Assembly (NCBI RefSeq): GCF_902167145.1
Contig: NC_050098.1
Location: 34,466,501 to 34,530,500 of the forward strand
Length of the DNA stretch: 64,000 bases
From: Zea mays
Taxonomy: Eukaryota; Streptophyta; Magnoliopsida; Poales; Poaceae
Reading direction: 5' to 3'
Position 1 is the first letter of the stretch. Each line of letters opens with the position of its first letter. Of this stretch, positions 24,946 to 36,911 are shown piece by piece. The notes beneath the pieces were generated by a model that was not told the DNA's origin, did no database searches, and was given only the letters and a program-made list of their open reading frames with translations. A program made the translations under genes and the position numbers.

Positions 24946-26177
24946 TCCTTGCCAAGGTGTGCCTCGCCCTTAGCCTTCTTGGAAGCTTTCTTCTTTTCCC
25001 TCTTGTTCCCTTGTTCCTGGTCACTATCATTATCGGGACAGTTAGCGATAAAATGACCAACCTTACCACATTTGAAGCATGAGCGTTTCCCCTTCGTCTT
25101 GTTTTTGTAAGACTGTCCTTTGCGTTCCTTAAGCGCCGTCTTGAAGCGCTTGATGATGAGGGCCATCTCCTCATCATTGAGCCCGGCCGCCTCAACTTGT
25201 GCTACCTTGCTAGGTAGCGCCTCCTTGCTCCTCGTTGCCTTGAGAGCAATGGGTTGAGGCTCATGAATTGGACCGTTCAATGTGTCGTCCACGTATCTCG
25301 CCTCCTTGATCATCATCCGCCCGCTTACGAACTTTCCAAGGATCTCCTCGGGCGTCATCTTCGTGTACCTAGGATTCTCACGAATATTGTTCACAAGATG
25401 TGGATCAAGGACGGTAAAGGACCTTAGCATTAGGCGGATGACGTCGTGGTCCGTCCATCGCGTGCTTCCATAGCTCCTTATTTTGTTGACAAGGGTCTTG
25501 AGCCTGTTGTACGTTTGGGTTGGCTCCTCCCCCCTTATCATCGCGAATCTCCCAAGTTCGCCCTCCACCAACTCCATCTTGGTGAGCATGGTGACGTCGT
25601 TCCCCTCATGTGAGATCTTGAGGGTGTCCCAAATCTTCTTGGCGTTATCCAAGACGCTCACTTTATGGTATTCATCCCTGCACAAAGATGCTAGAAGAAC
25701 AGTAGTAGCTTGTGCATTTTTGTGAATTTGCTCATTTATGAACATGGGACTATCACTACTATCAAAATGCATTCCATTCTCAACTATCTCCCATATGCTT
25801 GGATGGAGAGAGAACAAATGACTACGCATTTTGTGACTCCAAAATCCGTAGTCCTCTCCATCAAAGTGAGGAGGTTTACCAAGTGGAATAGAGAGTAAAT
25901 GAGCATTTGTGCTTTGCGGAATACGAGAATAATCAAAAGAAAAGTTTGAATTGACCGTTTTCTTTTTCTCGTAGTCATCATCGTCCTTTTGGGAAGAAGT
26001 GGATTCGTCGTTGTTGTCGTAGTAGATGATCTCCTTGATGCGCCTTGTCTTCTTCTTCTTCCCGTCTCTTCTTTTGTGGCTCGAGCTCGAGTCCGTAGGC
26101 TTGTCATCTTTCGGCTCATTGAAGATAGACTCCTTCTCGTTGTTGTTGATCACCATCCCCTTTCCCTTAGGATCCAT
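24759..26177 (-). pseudogene. Element C gag, N-terminal and zinc-knuckle part
   Basis: The start MDPKGKGMVINNNEK lies 35 bp downstream of the primer-binding site. The protein has a charged Ser/Lys-rich N-terminus, then a copia gag domain (LGKPPHFDGEDYGFWSHKM; ALCRDEYHKV-type helices; YNRLKTLVNKIRSYGS). It ends with a CCHC zinc knuckle CFKCGKVGHFIANC near 25070. After about 24945 the frame is out of register (TRIVHRPTPTT) and the rest is not authentic. Gag would assemble particles around the element RNA. Confidence 0.88.
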
Positions 26178-26211
26178 CTCTTCGGGCGATTAGTCCCTTC
26201 TTGAAGAGAAC

Positions 26212-26224
26212 GGCTCCGATACCA
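26212..26224 (-). other. Primer-binding site of element C
   Basis: On the minus strand TGGTATCGGAGCC follows the LTR after two bases. It matches initiator tRNA-Met except for one base (TGGTATCAGAGC). Confidence 0.85.
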
Positions 26225-26226
26225 AT

Positions 26227-27450
26227 TGAGAGCACCTAGAGGGGGGTGAATAGGTGATCCTATAAAACTTAAACTTAATGCCACAAAAACCTGGTTAAGC
26301 GTTAGCACAGTAATGCCAAGTGGCTAGAGAAGAGTCTTAGCGAAACACAATAACCACAACAGAATCAACACAGATAGACACAGTGGATTATCCCGTGGTT
26401 CGGCCAAGTACAACACTTGCCTACTTCCACGTTGTGGCATCCCAACGGACGAGGGTTGCAATCAACCCCTTTCAAGCGGTCCAAAGACCCACTTGAATAC
26501 CACGGTGTTTTGCTTTTCTTTTCTATATCCCGTTCGCGAGGAATCTCCACAACTTGGAGCCTCTCGCCCTTACACTTTGATGTTCACAAAGAAGCACAGA
26601 GTAAGGGAGGGATGAGCAACTCACACAAGACACAAAGATCACAGCAAATACGCACACACAAGACCCAGACTTGAGCTCAAGAGACTATCACAAGTATCAC
26701 ACTAGAACGGAGCTCAAATCACTAAGAATGTTGAACAAGTGCGCAAGAATGGAGTGTGAGTGATCAACAATGCTCAAAGGATGCTTGGTGCTCTCCTCCA
26801 TGCGCCTAGGGGTCCCTTTTATAGCTCCAAGGCAGCTAGGAGCCATTGAGAGCAATCTGGGAAGGCAATTCTTGCCTTCTATCGCCTAGCGCACCGGATA
26901 GTCCGGTGCACCACCGGACACTGTCCGGTGCTGATTTCCTTCCTTATTTGGCGAAGCCGACCGTTGGCAGCTTGGCGCACCGGACACTGTCCGGTGCACA
27001 CCGGACAGTCCGATGCCCCCTACTAGTCGTTGGCTCGTCCACGTGTCCCGCGTGGATCGCGCGGCCGACCGTTGGCTCACCGGACAGTACGGTGCACACC
27101 GGACAGTCTGGTGAATTTTAGCCGTACGCCGTTAATTACTTCCCGAGAGCAGCAAGTTCGCCTGAGTCTGCCTGACGCACCGGACACTGTCCGGTGCACC
27201 ACCGGACACTGTCCGGTGCACCCAGACTGAGCAGACTTTGGCAGAACAAAGCCATCTCTTTTCCAATTTGGTTTCTCCTGTTTCCAGCACTTAGACACAA
27301 TACATCAGTCCATAAAACAATGTACTAAGTCTAGAAACATGTCTTTATACTTGATTTGTACTTTGTCCACCATTTGACACTTAGGCACTTGTGTTGGACA
27401 CTAAATCACCAAAACACTTGGAAATGGCCCAAGGGCACATTTCCCTTTCA
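26227..27450 (-). repeat. 5' LTR of element C (1224 bp)
   Basis: On the minus strand it runs from TGAAAGGGAAATGTGCCC to CCTCTAGGTGCTCTCA. A TATA box (TATAAAA, minus) is at 26817-26823. The region 26890-27225 is packed with palindromic CACCGGACAGTCCGGTG-type motifs. It is the only LTR left to this element. Confidence 0.9.
26817..26823 (-). promoter_or_regulatory. TATA box of element C LTR
   Basis: GCTATAAAAGGG on the minus strand lies mid-LTR, about 590 bp before the primer-binding site. This is the expected place for the U3 promoter of a copia element. Confidence 0.6.
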
Positions 27451-28994
27451 GGTGAGGCGAATTATTAACGTGCGAAGAAGCGCACGACGATGCATGCGAA
27501 CGGCACGCACAACGCGCGCGAACGACACACGACGGTTTTAATGCGCGATGCGCGGGCGATGGCGAGGCGAGCGACGCGAATGCACACGAGGGGTAGACGG
27601 GGGTAGACTGGGGGGTAGACGAGGGGTAGACGGGGGGTAGACGAGGGTAGACGAGCGTGGACGGAGTCCCGTCGACGCGCTACGCGTAAGCGAACGCGAG
27701 TGCGTGCAATAGTTGCACGACGACGGCTGCGAGAGCACGGCGAGGCGCTGCGCACGCGCTATTTGACGTGCACGACACGGCTAACAGCGAGCCCGAGGCG
27801 CGGCGAGGGTAGACGAACGGCCGGGGCTGGGTTGCAGGGACGTCGCGCGGGGTCGGGCTCGGCGGTTCGGCCACCTTAGCTAGCCACGGCGGCCACGGCG
27901 GCCACGGCCGATCGGGCACGGGGTGCTGGGCGTGCGGCGAGCGTGCGCTGGCTTGGGCCTGGTTCGGCCGCGCTAGCAGCGCGCCAGCGGCCAGGGGCAT
28001 GGGGACGGGGCTGGGCGTGGCGAGCGCGTGGCGACTCGGCCGCGGCGCGCAGGGGGCGAGGCTCGCCGGCGAAGGGGGCGCGGCTGCTGCGGCGCGCTTG
28101 CGGCCAGAGGAGGAGAGGTGAGGGCGGCCGAGCCGGCTCAACCGAGCTCTGGCCATGGCGGGCGAGTGCCACCCTGACGCGGCAAAAGGCGAGGAGGAGC
28201 GTGGTGGAGAGAGAAAGGGGGCGAGCTCACCTCGGCGACGCGGTTAGGCGGCGAGGCACAACGAGGCGCTGCGCACGCGGGCTTCGGCGACCCGCACGAT
28301 GACAGCAGCGGTGGCACTCCGGGCGGGGCACGGCTCCGACGGTGGTGTGGGCGAGGCGGAGGGTGAGGTCGAGGCGAGGAGAGGCGGCGTGGGCGAGAAA
28401 CTGGGCGAGAAGCACGGATGATTCGGGGAAGATGCACAGTGGCGTGGGCGAGCTGGCTCCCTGGCGCGTGGGCCCACCTGAGCAGGCGGCGACGGGCGCG
28501 GAACTGCCTACGCGCGGTGCGCGGTCGTGCGCGCTGGGCGCGCCTCGGCTGGGCCGCGTGGGCCGGCGCGGGGCGGGGACGCGGCGGGCGCGCGCTGGGC
28601 CGCCTAGGCGCGCGTATGCGGGGTGGGCGGGGCAGGCCGCGGGGTTGGGAGATGGGCCGCGCTCGCGTGGGCCCAGGAGGGGAGGAGGGGGTGCTGGGCC
28701 GAGCGGGGGGAAAGAGAGGGAGAAGGGGATCGGGGTGGGCCGGCCGAACGGGCAAGGGAAGGAGAGGGGGCTGATTTCCCTTTCTCTTTTTCTTTATCTA
28801 CTTCTATTATTTCAGTTTGACATCATGTGAAAATCATTGATTAAATGAAAGATCAACTAAACCACTCATCAAACAAAAATAAATGCCTTCCAGCATGATG
28901 CAACAACCATTGTTTCCTTAGGGTTTTTATTAAAACCTGAACTTGGTGGATATTATAGAAGAAATTTTTATACCCCTAGATTCAGGGTGTTACA
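27451..28994 (-). repeat. 5' LTR of element B, proximal part
   Basis: It matches 11385-12905 of the intact LTR, including the GC-rich half and the GGGGTAGAC minisatellite (about 27590-27662). It carries a small extra stretch at about 27505-27535 with near-repeats of CGAACGACACACGACGG. Open frames here (for example 28138-28755 minus) mirror those in the other LTR and are not credible genes. Confidence 0.9.
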
Positions 28995-29615
28995 GGCTTT
29001 CCTCGTCTTGACAACGATGTCATCGACGTAAGCCTCGACCGTTCGGCCGATGTGCTCTCCGAACACGTGGTTCATGCACCTTTGGTATATCGCACCTGCA
29101 TTCCTCAAGCCAAATGGCATAGTAGTATAATAGTACATGCCAAAAGGTGTGATGAAAGAAGTCGTGAGCTGGTTGGACTCTTTCATCTTGATTTGGTGAT
29201 AACCTGAATAGGCGTCGAGGAATGACAGGGTTTCGCACCCAGCAGTGGAGTCCACAATTTGATTGATGCGAGGCAGAGGGTAGGGAACCTTCAGACATGC
29301 TTTGTTTATTCCAGTGTAGTCTACGCACATCCTCCATTTCCCACCTTTCTTTTTCACAAGCACAGGGTTGGCTAACCATTCGGGATGGAATACCTCTTTG
29401 TTGAACCCTGCAGCCATCAGCTTGTGGATCTCCTCGCCTATGGCTCTGCGCTTTTCTTCGTCGAAATGGCGTAGAGGCTGCTTCACGGGTCGGGCACTAG
29501 CTCGGATATCCAGTGAGTGCTCGGCGACATCCCTCGGTATGCCGGGCATGTCCAAGGGACTCCACACAAAAACTTCAGCATTTGCAAGGAGAAAGTCGAC
29601 GAGCACTGCTTCCTA
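28995..29615 (-). pseudogene. Element A pol, 5' half (reverse transcriptase)
   Basis: The RT of element A runs up to the insertion site of element B. It starts in frame just after a TAG (29613-29615). It contains PGIPRDVAEHSLDIR, KKKGGKWRMCVDYTGINKAC, FLDAYSGYHQIKM, FGLRNAGAIYQRCMNHVF and the catalytic YVDDIVVKTRKA. The bases KTRKA encode the right copy of the duplicated target. The pol continues at 9619. Apart from the insertion this part is open. Confidence 0.9.
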
Positions 29616-31240
29616 TTTGGGGTCGAGCTCGGAGCTGATCCGGACCTGCTTGCAGGCATCGTTGTTGGGGTCAAGAGGGACGGACTTAACCGCCTCAGCC
29701 GGTTCGAAGTTGCCGGCGTGGCGCTTCGCATTAGGCACCTCCTTGGAGAGGCACTCTAGGTCGGCGATGAGGGCCTCGGACTCGGCGAGGGCCTCAGCGT
29801 ACTCCACGCACTCCATGTCGCATTCGTACGCGTGTCGGTACGTGGATCCGATAGTGATGACCCCGTTGGGGCCTGGCATCTTGAGCTTGAGGTACGTGTA
29901 GTTGGGGATGACCATGAACTTGGCGTAGCACGGTCTCCCCAGCACCGCGTGGTAGGTCCCTCGGAACCCGACCACCTCGAACATGAGGGTTTCCCTGCGG
30001 AAGTTGGAGGGAGTTCCGAAGCAGACGGGCAGATCGAGTTGTCCAAGGGACAGGACGCGCTTCCCGGGGATGATCCCGTGAAAGGGCAGACACCAGCCCG
30101 GATCGTAGATAAATCGATCCCCAAGAGCCCGAGGGTCTCGGCGTAGATGATGTTGAGGCTGCTGCCCCCGTCCATGAGGACCTTAGTGAGCCTGGCATTG
30201 CCGATGATGGGATCGACAACGAGCGGGTACTTTCCTAGGCTCGGCACGCAGTCAGGGTGGTCGCCTTGGTCGAAGGTGATGGGCTTGTCGGACCAGTCTA
30301 GGTAGACTGGCGCCGCCACCTTTACCGAGCAGACCTCCCTGCACTCCTGCTTGCGGTGCTGAGCCGAGGCGTTTGCCACTTGCCCACCGTAGATCATGAA
30401 GCAGCCGTGGACCTCGGGGAACTCCTCTTCCTTGTCGCCCTCTTTCTTGTTGTTGTCTTGGCCTTTGCCATCTCCCGCCGGTGGCCCGGCCTTATGGAAG
30501 TAGTGTTGAAGCATGACGCATTCCTCAAGGGTGTGCTTGACGGGACCCTGGTGGTAGGGGCACGACTCCTTGAGCATTTTGTCGAACAGGTTGGCCCCAC
30601 CGGGAGGCTTCCGTGGGTTCCTGTGCTCGACAGCAGCGACGAGATCCGCGTCAGTGGCGTCGCGCTTTGCTTGCGCCTTCTTCTTGGCCTTCTTCTTCGT
30701 GCCCCGCTGGGCGGACGCCTCGGGGACGTCTTCCTGCTGCCGTCCCTGAGGCTGCTTGTCCTTCCAGAACATGGCTTCGACCGCCTCCTGACCAGAGGCG
30801 AACTTGGTGGCGATGTCCATCAACTCGCTCGCCTTGGTGGGAGTCTTGCGGCCCAGTTTGCTCACCAGGTCACGGCAAGTGGTGCCGGCGAGGAACGCCC
30901 CGATGACATCCGAGTCGGTGATGTTGGGCAGCTCGGTGCACTGCTTTGAAAACCGTCGGATGTACTCTCGCAGGGATTCCCTTGGCTGCTGGGGGCAGCT
31001 TCGAAGATCCCAGGAGTTCCCAGGGCGGACGTACGTGCCCTGGAAATTTCCAGCGAAAGCCTTGACCAGGTCGTCCCAGTTGGAGATCTGTGCGGGAGGC
31101 AGGTGCTCCAGCCAGGCCCGGGCAGCGTCGGAGAGGAACAGGGGGAGGTTGCGGATGATGAGGTTGTCATCGTCCGTCCCTCCCAGCTGGCAGGTCAGCC
31201 GGTAGTCCGCAAGCCACAACTCCGGCCTTGTTTCCCCCAA
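29613..31240 (-). pseudogene. Element A gag C-terminal half and protease
   Basis: The first part (31240 to about 30095) holds the conserved gag domain: WLADYRLTCQLGGTDDDNLI, FLSDAARAWLEHLPP, and FQGTYVRPG through YIRRFSKQCTELPN. A Lys/Ala-rich stretch follows, then a zinc-like CPYHQ ... HTLEEC and a protease site LMDGGSSLNIIYAETL. A one-base change at about 30090-30095 shifts the frame. The second part (29984-29613) carries FEVVGFRGTYHAVLGRPCYAKFM, ends DPK and meets a TAG. That TAG is in frame with RT and is identical in element G. Confidence 0.85.
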
Positions 31241-31244
31241 GTAC

Positions 31245-32652
31245 TTAGTGATGGTAGTTGGGGCCCGGAACCGAGCTAGGAACAGTGCTCATCGTATGGC
31301 CCAGCTGAAGGCTTGCGGACCTAGTGGTTCGGGCGAGGGGCTCTGATCCTCCTCGCTGTCGTAGCGTCCCCCATGCCTGGGGTGGTAGCCTCGCCGCACC
31401 TTCTCGTCGAGGCAGGCTCGACGGTCGCGGCGGTGGTGCTCGTTGCCGAGGCGACCCGGGGCTGCAGGCGTCACGTCCCGCGTGCGCCCGGTGTGGACGG
31501 AGGCCTCTCGCATGAGTCAGGAAGTCGTTGCGCAATGCTCCGGGGGGGCACCCTTGCCTTCGGGAGGTAGAGCTTTCGGCCCGTCGGACCGTGGCATCCT
31601 CCAAGAGATTCTTGAGTTCTCCCTGGATACGCTGCCCCTTGGTGGTGGATGGCTCCGACATTGCTCGGAGTAGTATTGCCGCTGTAGCTAGATTCTGGCC
31701 GACCCCGCTGGAGGCCAGGGGCAGCCTTGCCCTTGAATCGTCAACAATACGGCGCTGGACGTCCTGGGCCTGATGTCGCGCTTCTCCGGTGAGTGCTCGG
31801 CCTGCCCACTCCTGCTCGATGTTTTGCCGGAGCTGCACAAGTTGCCCTGCTTCCTCGTCGAGCTTGGCCTGCATCTCGTGGATTTGCTCGAGCTGTGTGT
31901 CCTGACCCCCCGCAGGGACTGGGACCACAGCTAGCTCCCGCAGGATGTCAACGCGAGGCGCAGGCCCAGGGGGATCGTCATCCTCCGGCATACCGAGGTG
32001 GTTGCCTTCGTCGTGACCCCCTAGATCGACGTGGAAACATTCGCGACTTGGGCCACAACCCTCGTCGTCAAGGCTGTGGCCATCATCGGAGCAATCGGAG
32101 AGGTAGTAGTCACATGCGGTCATGAAGTCTCGCATGGCACTGAGATTACTCTTGATCGATGGACGGTGGCGAAGTCGCGTCGGGGACGGACTGCACCGTT
32201 ATCTCAGGTACGAGGCTAACGCCTAGCAAGCCCTTCGCGAGTGTGCTGGCGTCATCTGTCCGCTTGGGGTTGGCACGTTGCGGGGAAACAACCTCCGTCG
32301 TTGTCTCAGGTGCGAGGACAACGCCCAACATGTCCCCCGCTGGGGTGCCGGCGTCGTTGACTCGCTCGACAACCGACGAGGTGCCGCCTCCTGCCTGGCC
32401 ATGGTTGCCCCGTCTCCTCCTCCTACGGCGAGGAAGGTGGCGGGACAAACCCGGATGCTGCTCTTCCACCACGGGGGGAAGACGTCATCGAGTTCGCCGC
32501 CGCCGGGCGAGCTGACGACCGTCGTGGTTGCTGTCGCGCTGCGGGGGGGGGGGGAGGAGTACCATGTCGTAGCTGCCGTCGAGGGACATGAACTCGAGAC
32601 TCCCGAAGCGGAGCACCGTCCCGGACTGAAGAGGTTGCTGAAGAATACCCAT
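31245..32652 (-). pseudogene. Element A gag, N-terminal half
   Basis: The likely start is MGILQQPLQSGTV at about 32652, roughly 40 bp past the primer-binding region. The N-terminus is followed by an Arg-rich segment (HLPRRRRRRRGNHGQ) and then, in another frame, an acidic region (MTACDYYLSDCSDDGHSL) and a coiled coil (LEQIHEMQAKLDEEAGQLVQ). Stops at 32485-32487, 32146 and 31289-31291 and a frameshift near 31500-31560 break it. It leads into the conserved gag domain at 31240. Confidence 0.7.
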
Positions 32653-32692
32653 CTGGAACTCAACGGGAAGTTGTTCGTTAACACGCAACAGG

Positions 32693-32712
32693 CCCCTACC
32701 TGGCGCGCCAAC
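32693..32712 (-). other. Primer-binding region of element A
   Basis: Directly after the 5' LTR the minus strand reads GTTGGCGCGCCAGGTAGGGG. The position is right for a tRNA primer-binding site (starting TGGCGC), but I cannot assign the tRNA with confidence. Confidence 0.5.
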
Positions 32713-34024
32713 TGTCGGCGTTTCGACCTCGGGGGGTCCCTGGACCGACGAGTAAATTTGTCGCTGCGCGTCCCAGCCCAGATGGGTTGGCGCGAGATGG
32801 AACACAAGGGGGGAAAATGCGGCTCGTGTTATCCCGCGCCAGGGGGGTGTGCTCGTAGTAGGGGTTACAAGCATTCGCGAGAGAGAGAGAGAGTGAGCCT
32901 GTTCGTCAGCTCGTTCTCCCGCGCGACCCATCTCCCTCTTTCCGCATGAAGGCCCTGGACCTCCCTTTTATAGATGCAAGGAGAGGGTCCAAATGTACAA
33001 TGGGGGGTGTAGCTAGGCGCTAACGTGTCTGGCAGGGAAGTGCCGGAGCCCTGTGTACATGCCAACGTGGCTGTCGGAGAAGTGCTTGAGCCCTGCGTAG
33101 GTGATAACGTGGCCGTCGGAGAAGTGCTTGAGCCCTGTAGAAGCACAGCTGTCGGTGCTGCTGGGATTTTGCTGATGTCTCCTTGCTTCCGTGGGGGGCT
33201 GAGAACCACCGTCGTCATGGACGCACGCGGGGAGCCATCATTACTTGTTACCGGGGCGAGCCAGATGGGACAACGGTCTTGTTCCCCCGTAGCCTGAGCT
33301 AGCTAGGGGTAGGGTAATGATGTATCCCCCATGGCGCGGTCGGTCCGAGCCCAAGGTCGGGTGAGGCAGAGACTTCTCCTGAGGCCGAGGCCGGGGTCGG
33401 GTGAGGACGCGATTCCTCCCGAGGCCGAGGTTGAGGCCGAGCCCTGGGGTCGGGCGAGGCAGAGACCACCTTCCGAGGCCGAGGTTGAAGCCGAGCCCTG
33501 GGGTCGAGCGAGGCGGAGCTTCCTGTTGCGCCCGAGGCTGAACTTGGCTGTTGTCAGCCTCACCCTGGTGGGTGGCACAACAGTCGGAGTGGGGCGAGCG
33601 GCGCTGTTTTCCTGTCAGGTCGGTTAGCGAAAGGGTGAAGTGACTGCGGTCACTTCGACTTTGCCGACTGAGGCACGTGTGTCAGGATAAGGTGTCAGGC
33701 GATCCTCGCATTGAATGCGCCTGCGATACGGTCGGTTGGAGAGGCGATTTGGCCAAGGTTGCTTCCCGACGAAGCCTGCTCGAGTTGGGCCTTGGGCGTG
33801 CCGAGGGTGCGCCCACTGTCTGAGGGGGCCCTTGGGCGAGACACAACTTCGTCCGGGACTATAGTTCCCGCCCGAGGCTGGGCTCGGGCGAGGCGAGATC
33901 GTGTCCCTTGGGTAGATGAAGCCTTGACCTGAATCGCGCCCATCAGTCTCTGCAGCTTGCGCTGATGGTGGTTACCAGCCGTATTTAGGAGTGTTGGGGG
34001 TACCCCTAATTACGGTACCCGACA
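32713..34024 (-). repeat. 5' LTR of element A (1312 bp)
   Basis: On the plus strand it runs from TGTCGGCG to CCCGACA. It pairs with 1417-2688 but keeps a 40-bp repeat unit (about 33367-33406) that the other LTR lacks. A minus-strand TATA box is at 32966-32972. A short GA microsatellite (gagagagagaga) lies at about 32878-32893. Confidence 0.92.
32966..32972 (-). promoter_or_regulatory. TATA box of element A 5' LTR
   Basis: CATCTATAAAAGGGAG on the minus strand, about 250 bp before the LTR end, is the likely core promoter for the element RNA. The same site is present in the 3' LTR and, as CCTATAAAAGG, in element G at about 56108-56115. Confidence 0.6.
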
Positions 34025-34349
34025 GGTTTATTGCAACCCTTGTCCAAAGGAGGACACCACAATGTGGAGGCGGGCTTTGGTCAAACAATAAGATAAAAAT
34101 TGTTGTGTCTCTTGTCTTGTTTACTTTATTGCGATTTTTCCTTCTTCCTTAGTTCTCTCAACTCACTTGGAATATTGCTTTTTAAAATCTTTCATATATT
34201 GGAAAAGCAATCAAGTGAAGGGAAATTTTCTATCATCTTCTACATTCAAACTTGGTTTTAGTTTACTCTAACTTAATTATTAGACCAAGTTTGTGTGTTT
34301 TGAAGCTATTTTTGTAGGATCGCCTATTCACCCCCTCTACGTGCTCTCA
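34025..34349 (+). mobile_element. Old copia-type LTR, right part
   Basis: This begins with the second GGTTT copy and continues the LTR interrupted at 1416. The block CACAATGTGGAGGCGGGC and the end CTATTCACCCCCTC ... TGCTCTCA resemble the end of LTR F (45300-45581) and of the LTR of element C. No primer-binding site follows. Confidence 0.65.
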
Positions 34350-35060
<711 letters not shown>

Positions 35061-35275
35061 GTCTTATGTAAGTTAATATCATTGTTTTATGTTGAATATA
35101 CATAATTGTTATCACTAATGAAGTCACTGTATGTGTGAGTAAATATCCTAAGCTCACATGTAGGAGCATTCGATTTTGTTCTTGAAAATGGTGTGACATA
35201 GGGTCTGGTGTATCATCTAACACGTTCAGTGTGTTGTAAATGCCCACGTACACGCTACAATCTTTACTGGGTGTC

Positions 35276-35500
35276 CTATCCGGTGTGGAATCTGGTACAT
35301 GTCCAATGCACACCTATGTGTCCGGTTTACTCAATCTTCAAGTCCTTCATCAATACAGGCACGACACCTATCCGGTGCAGCATATGATGCACAAGAAGAC
35401 ATGTCTAGTGTACTCAATATTCAAACCCTTCTTTAATACAAGCACCGCATCTGTCCGGTGCAACATCTATGCACCATCAGATATGTCGAGTGCTCTCTAC
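35276..35500. repeat. Degenerate tandem repeat with TCCGGTG motifs
   Basis: Three diverged units begin CTATCCGGTGTGG, CTATCCGGTGCAG and CTGTCCGGTGCAA at 35276, 35368 and 35451. Each is followed by TACTCAAT ... TTCAA and TTTAATACAAGCACCGC-like sequence. TCCGGTG also recurs in the copia LTRs of the window, so this may be an old LTR fragment. Confidence 0.5.
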
Positions 35501-35995
35501 AATTCTATTTTTTTCGTATGTCTGCGTTTTTTTGTTGGGCTTCTTCCGTCTTATGTCTTGCACACTTGCATGATCTTGATAGGTATTTAATGAATCTTCT
35601 AATGTCCACGGTGCCTAAACTCTTTGATGACCTCGCTGCCTTCATCCAAGTCCACGGTGCATTCTTTGAACTATAACCATAAACACTAGTAAACATCATC
35701 AATCCAAATAATTATGTTGACCATTACCAAAATCTTGTAATCATATAGGTTGCGGTTACCGTTGAGATTCGGGAGATTTGCATCTAGAGATGCTGCAAAG
35801 ACGACGTGCACCCTCCTTGACGACCATGGGCATATCAAACATCTAAACGTACGTATTGAAAAATGGCAACGAACGCACCTGCTAGCTTTTGACGGTTTCT
35901 GGGGAAACTTGGTGCTAGTAGTGCCAAGTCTTGAGAGCCTTGAGCCGTTGAACGGAACCTGCGGCCTCCCAGTAGGCATAGATCTACGACTCTTA
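35501..35995. other. Unassigned sequence with an open stretch before the MITE
   Basis: The plus strand is open from 35750 to 36007 (85 codons, containing FDGFWGNLVLVVPSLESLEP) and the minus strand from 35979 to 35686 (97 codons). One of these might be an old exon, since the GC content rises and a CAG/AG-like border (atatag) precedes it at about 35749. I recognise no family, and the MITE now interrupts the right side. There are no other features. Confidence 0.2.
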
Positions 35996-36332
35996 GGCCT
36001 CGTTTAGTTTGATGGACTAAAGATTACTCTCTATTTTAATCTTATTTAGTTTTAAATTGTCAAACAGTGGGATTAAAACATAGACTAAATTGTTTTAGTC
36101 TATTCACTCAAGAGATAACTAAAAGTGACTAAATCATATAAATTCTATTTTTTGTCGCTCCTTTATTTCAGTTGCCCTAATGGCATGAGAATGCGAAAAG
36201 GTATATTGGTCCTCTTATGATTTATTTAGTGTATTTTGAATGTTTTTAGTCCATAAAACTAAACAATATAGGCGCTAAACTTTAGTCTCATAACTAAACT
36301 TTAGTTTCTGAACTAAAGGACCAAACGGGCCC
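35996..36332. mobile_element. Tourist-like MITE (337 bp)
   Basis: The ends are imperfect inverted repeats: GGCCTCGTTTAGTTTGATGG on the left and, on the reverse strand of the right end, GGGCCCGTTTGGTCCTTTAG. Both are followed by ACTAAAG-type sequence. It is flanked by TTA at 35993-35995 and 36333-36335, the three-base target duplication of PIF/Harbinger-type elements. It has no coding capacity and would need a transposase in trans. Confidence 0.85.
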
Positions 36333-36335
36333 TTA

Positions 36336-36692
36336 GTCAACTGACTCCACTTCCACCATACATCGCGCAATATTTTTTTTTTGGCAAAACTAAACAATGC
36401 AAACTCTGATTAGAAAACAAGAACTTGGCTTACCAATTCAGCCCATGCAATGCCTTGCAATTTGCGTACCTCCTACGACATATATGATGCCTACTGGCAG
36501 AACCAAATAAGCCAATAATCCCGGGTTACCACTGCGACCAACTAGGGCAACGACGACAGAGTGCGACCACGTCCTTGCTTTTCTTTCTGGAGCTCTCAAC
36601 GAGATCGCTTTTCTTCTTCTGCTTCCTTTCTTTTTTTTTATTTCTGCGTATCGTTGTACTAATAATGGTAGAAGAAAGAATAAAGGAGTCTT
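36336..36692. other. Unassigned sequence left of the MULE
   Basis: This is about 350 bp with T-rich tracts (36367-36381 and 36630-36640). No supported gene. It ends in the CCAACGAG duplication of the MULE at 36693-36700. Confidence 0.35.
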
Positions 36693-36700
36693 CCAACGAG
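36693..36700. repeat. MULE target-site duplication, left copy
   Basis: CCAACGAG occurs here and again at 40556-40563 at the other end of the element. Mutator-type elements make 8-11 bp (mostly 9) duplications. A ninth base does not match exactly, or the edge is shifted by one. Confidence 0.8.
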
Positions 36701-36785
36701 CGAAAAAAATCCTGTGCGCGCGGTGCGCACAGAGAGCGGCGTGCGCACCCCCGCACATCGACGTCCGTCCGGGATCGGACGATCG
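36701..36785 (+). repeat. Left terminal inverted repeat of the MULE
   Basis: The repeat is GC-rich with alternating GTGCGCGC and GTGCGCAC palindromes and a fully matching core GGCGTGCGCACCCCCGCACA (about 36738-36757) continuing TCGACGTCCGT. It is imperfect (roughly four bases in five agree by eye) and fades after GATCGGAC near 36783. Confidence 0.85.
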
Positions 36786-36911
36786 CACCGCGCGCGCTCG
36801 CGATGCACTTCTGCTGCGCACGGCTCGGCTCCCGTCCGGTTCCCGGAATCGGCTCCTGGACGGACTCCATAGGGCTTCCTGGACAGCTTCGTCACGGACG
36901 GGAAAGGCGGC

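Larger units (their letters stand above)
20613..27450 (-). mobile_element. Element C: 3'-truncated Ji/Opie-like Sirevirus (Ty1/copia)
   Basis: A minus-strand copia element inside the 5' LTR of element B. It has a 5' LTR (27450-26227), an initiator-Met primer-binding site, gag, integrase, RT and RNase H in copia order. The 3' untranslated region and 3' LTR are absent; the sequence stops at the RNase H end and runs straight into B. The right edge is the normal LTR end, followed by GGTGA. The left edge is a deletion junction that also removed about 340 bp of the B LTR. The LTR start and the gag and pol sequences fit the maize Ji/Opie group. Two in-frame stops in pol and a gag frameshift show it is inactive. 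Confidence 0.9.
9620..28994 (-). mobile_element. Element B: Tekay-like Ty3/gypsy chromovirus inside A
   Basis: This minus-strand element is flanked by GGCTT duplications (9615-9619 and 28995-28999) within the pol of element A. LTR ends read TGTCACACCC and GGGTGTTACA on the plus strand. It has ~3.3-kb LTRs, an initiator-Met primer-binding site, an extra ORF upstream of gag, gag, protease, RT, RNase H, integrase and a chromodomain-like tail. This matches the Tekay/Del chromovirus group, and the LTR size fits maize Tekay. The 5' LTR is interrupted by element C. The two LTRs are very similar over long stretches, so the insertion is fairly recent, but gag and pol carry stops and frameshifts. Confidence 0.9.
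1417..34024 (-). mobile_element. Element A: Tat/Retand-type Ty3/gypsy retrotransposon
   Basis: This is a minus-strand LTR retrotransposon bounded by GGTTT duplications. In the sense direction it has a 5' LTR (34024-32713), a primer-binding region, gag, protease, reverse transcriptase, RNase H, integrase, a 4.3-kb region after pol, and a 3' LTR (2688-1417). Removing the nested element B (9620-28994) leaves about 13.2 kb. The domain order and a long post-pol region place it in the Tat/Retand lineage. The LTR type resembles maize families such as xilon, flip or gyma; I do not assign a family name. Its genes carry several stops and frameshifts, so it is inactive. Element G at the right edge of the window is a better preserved relative. 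Confidence 0.9.
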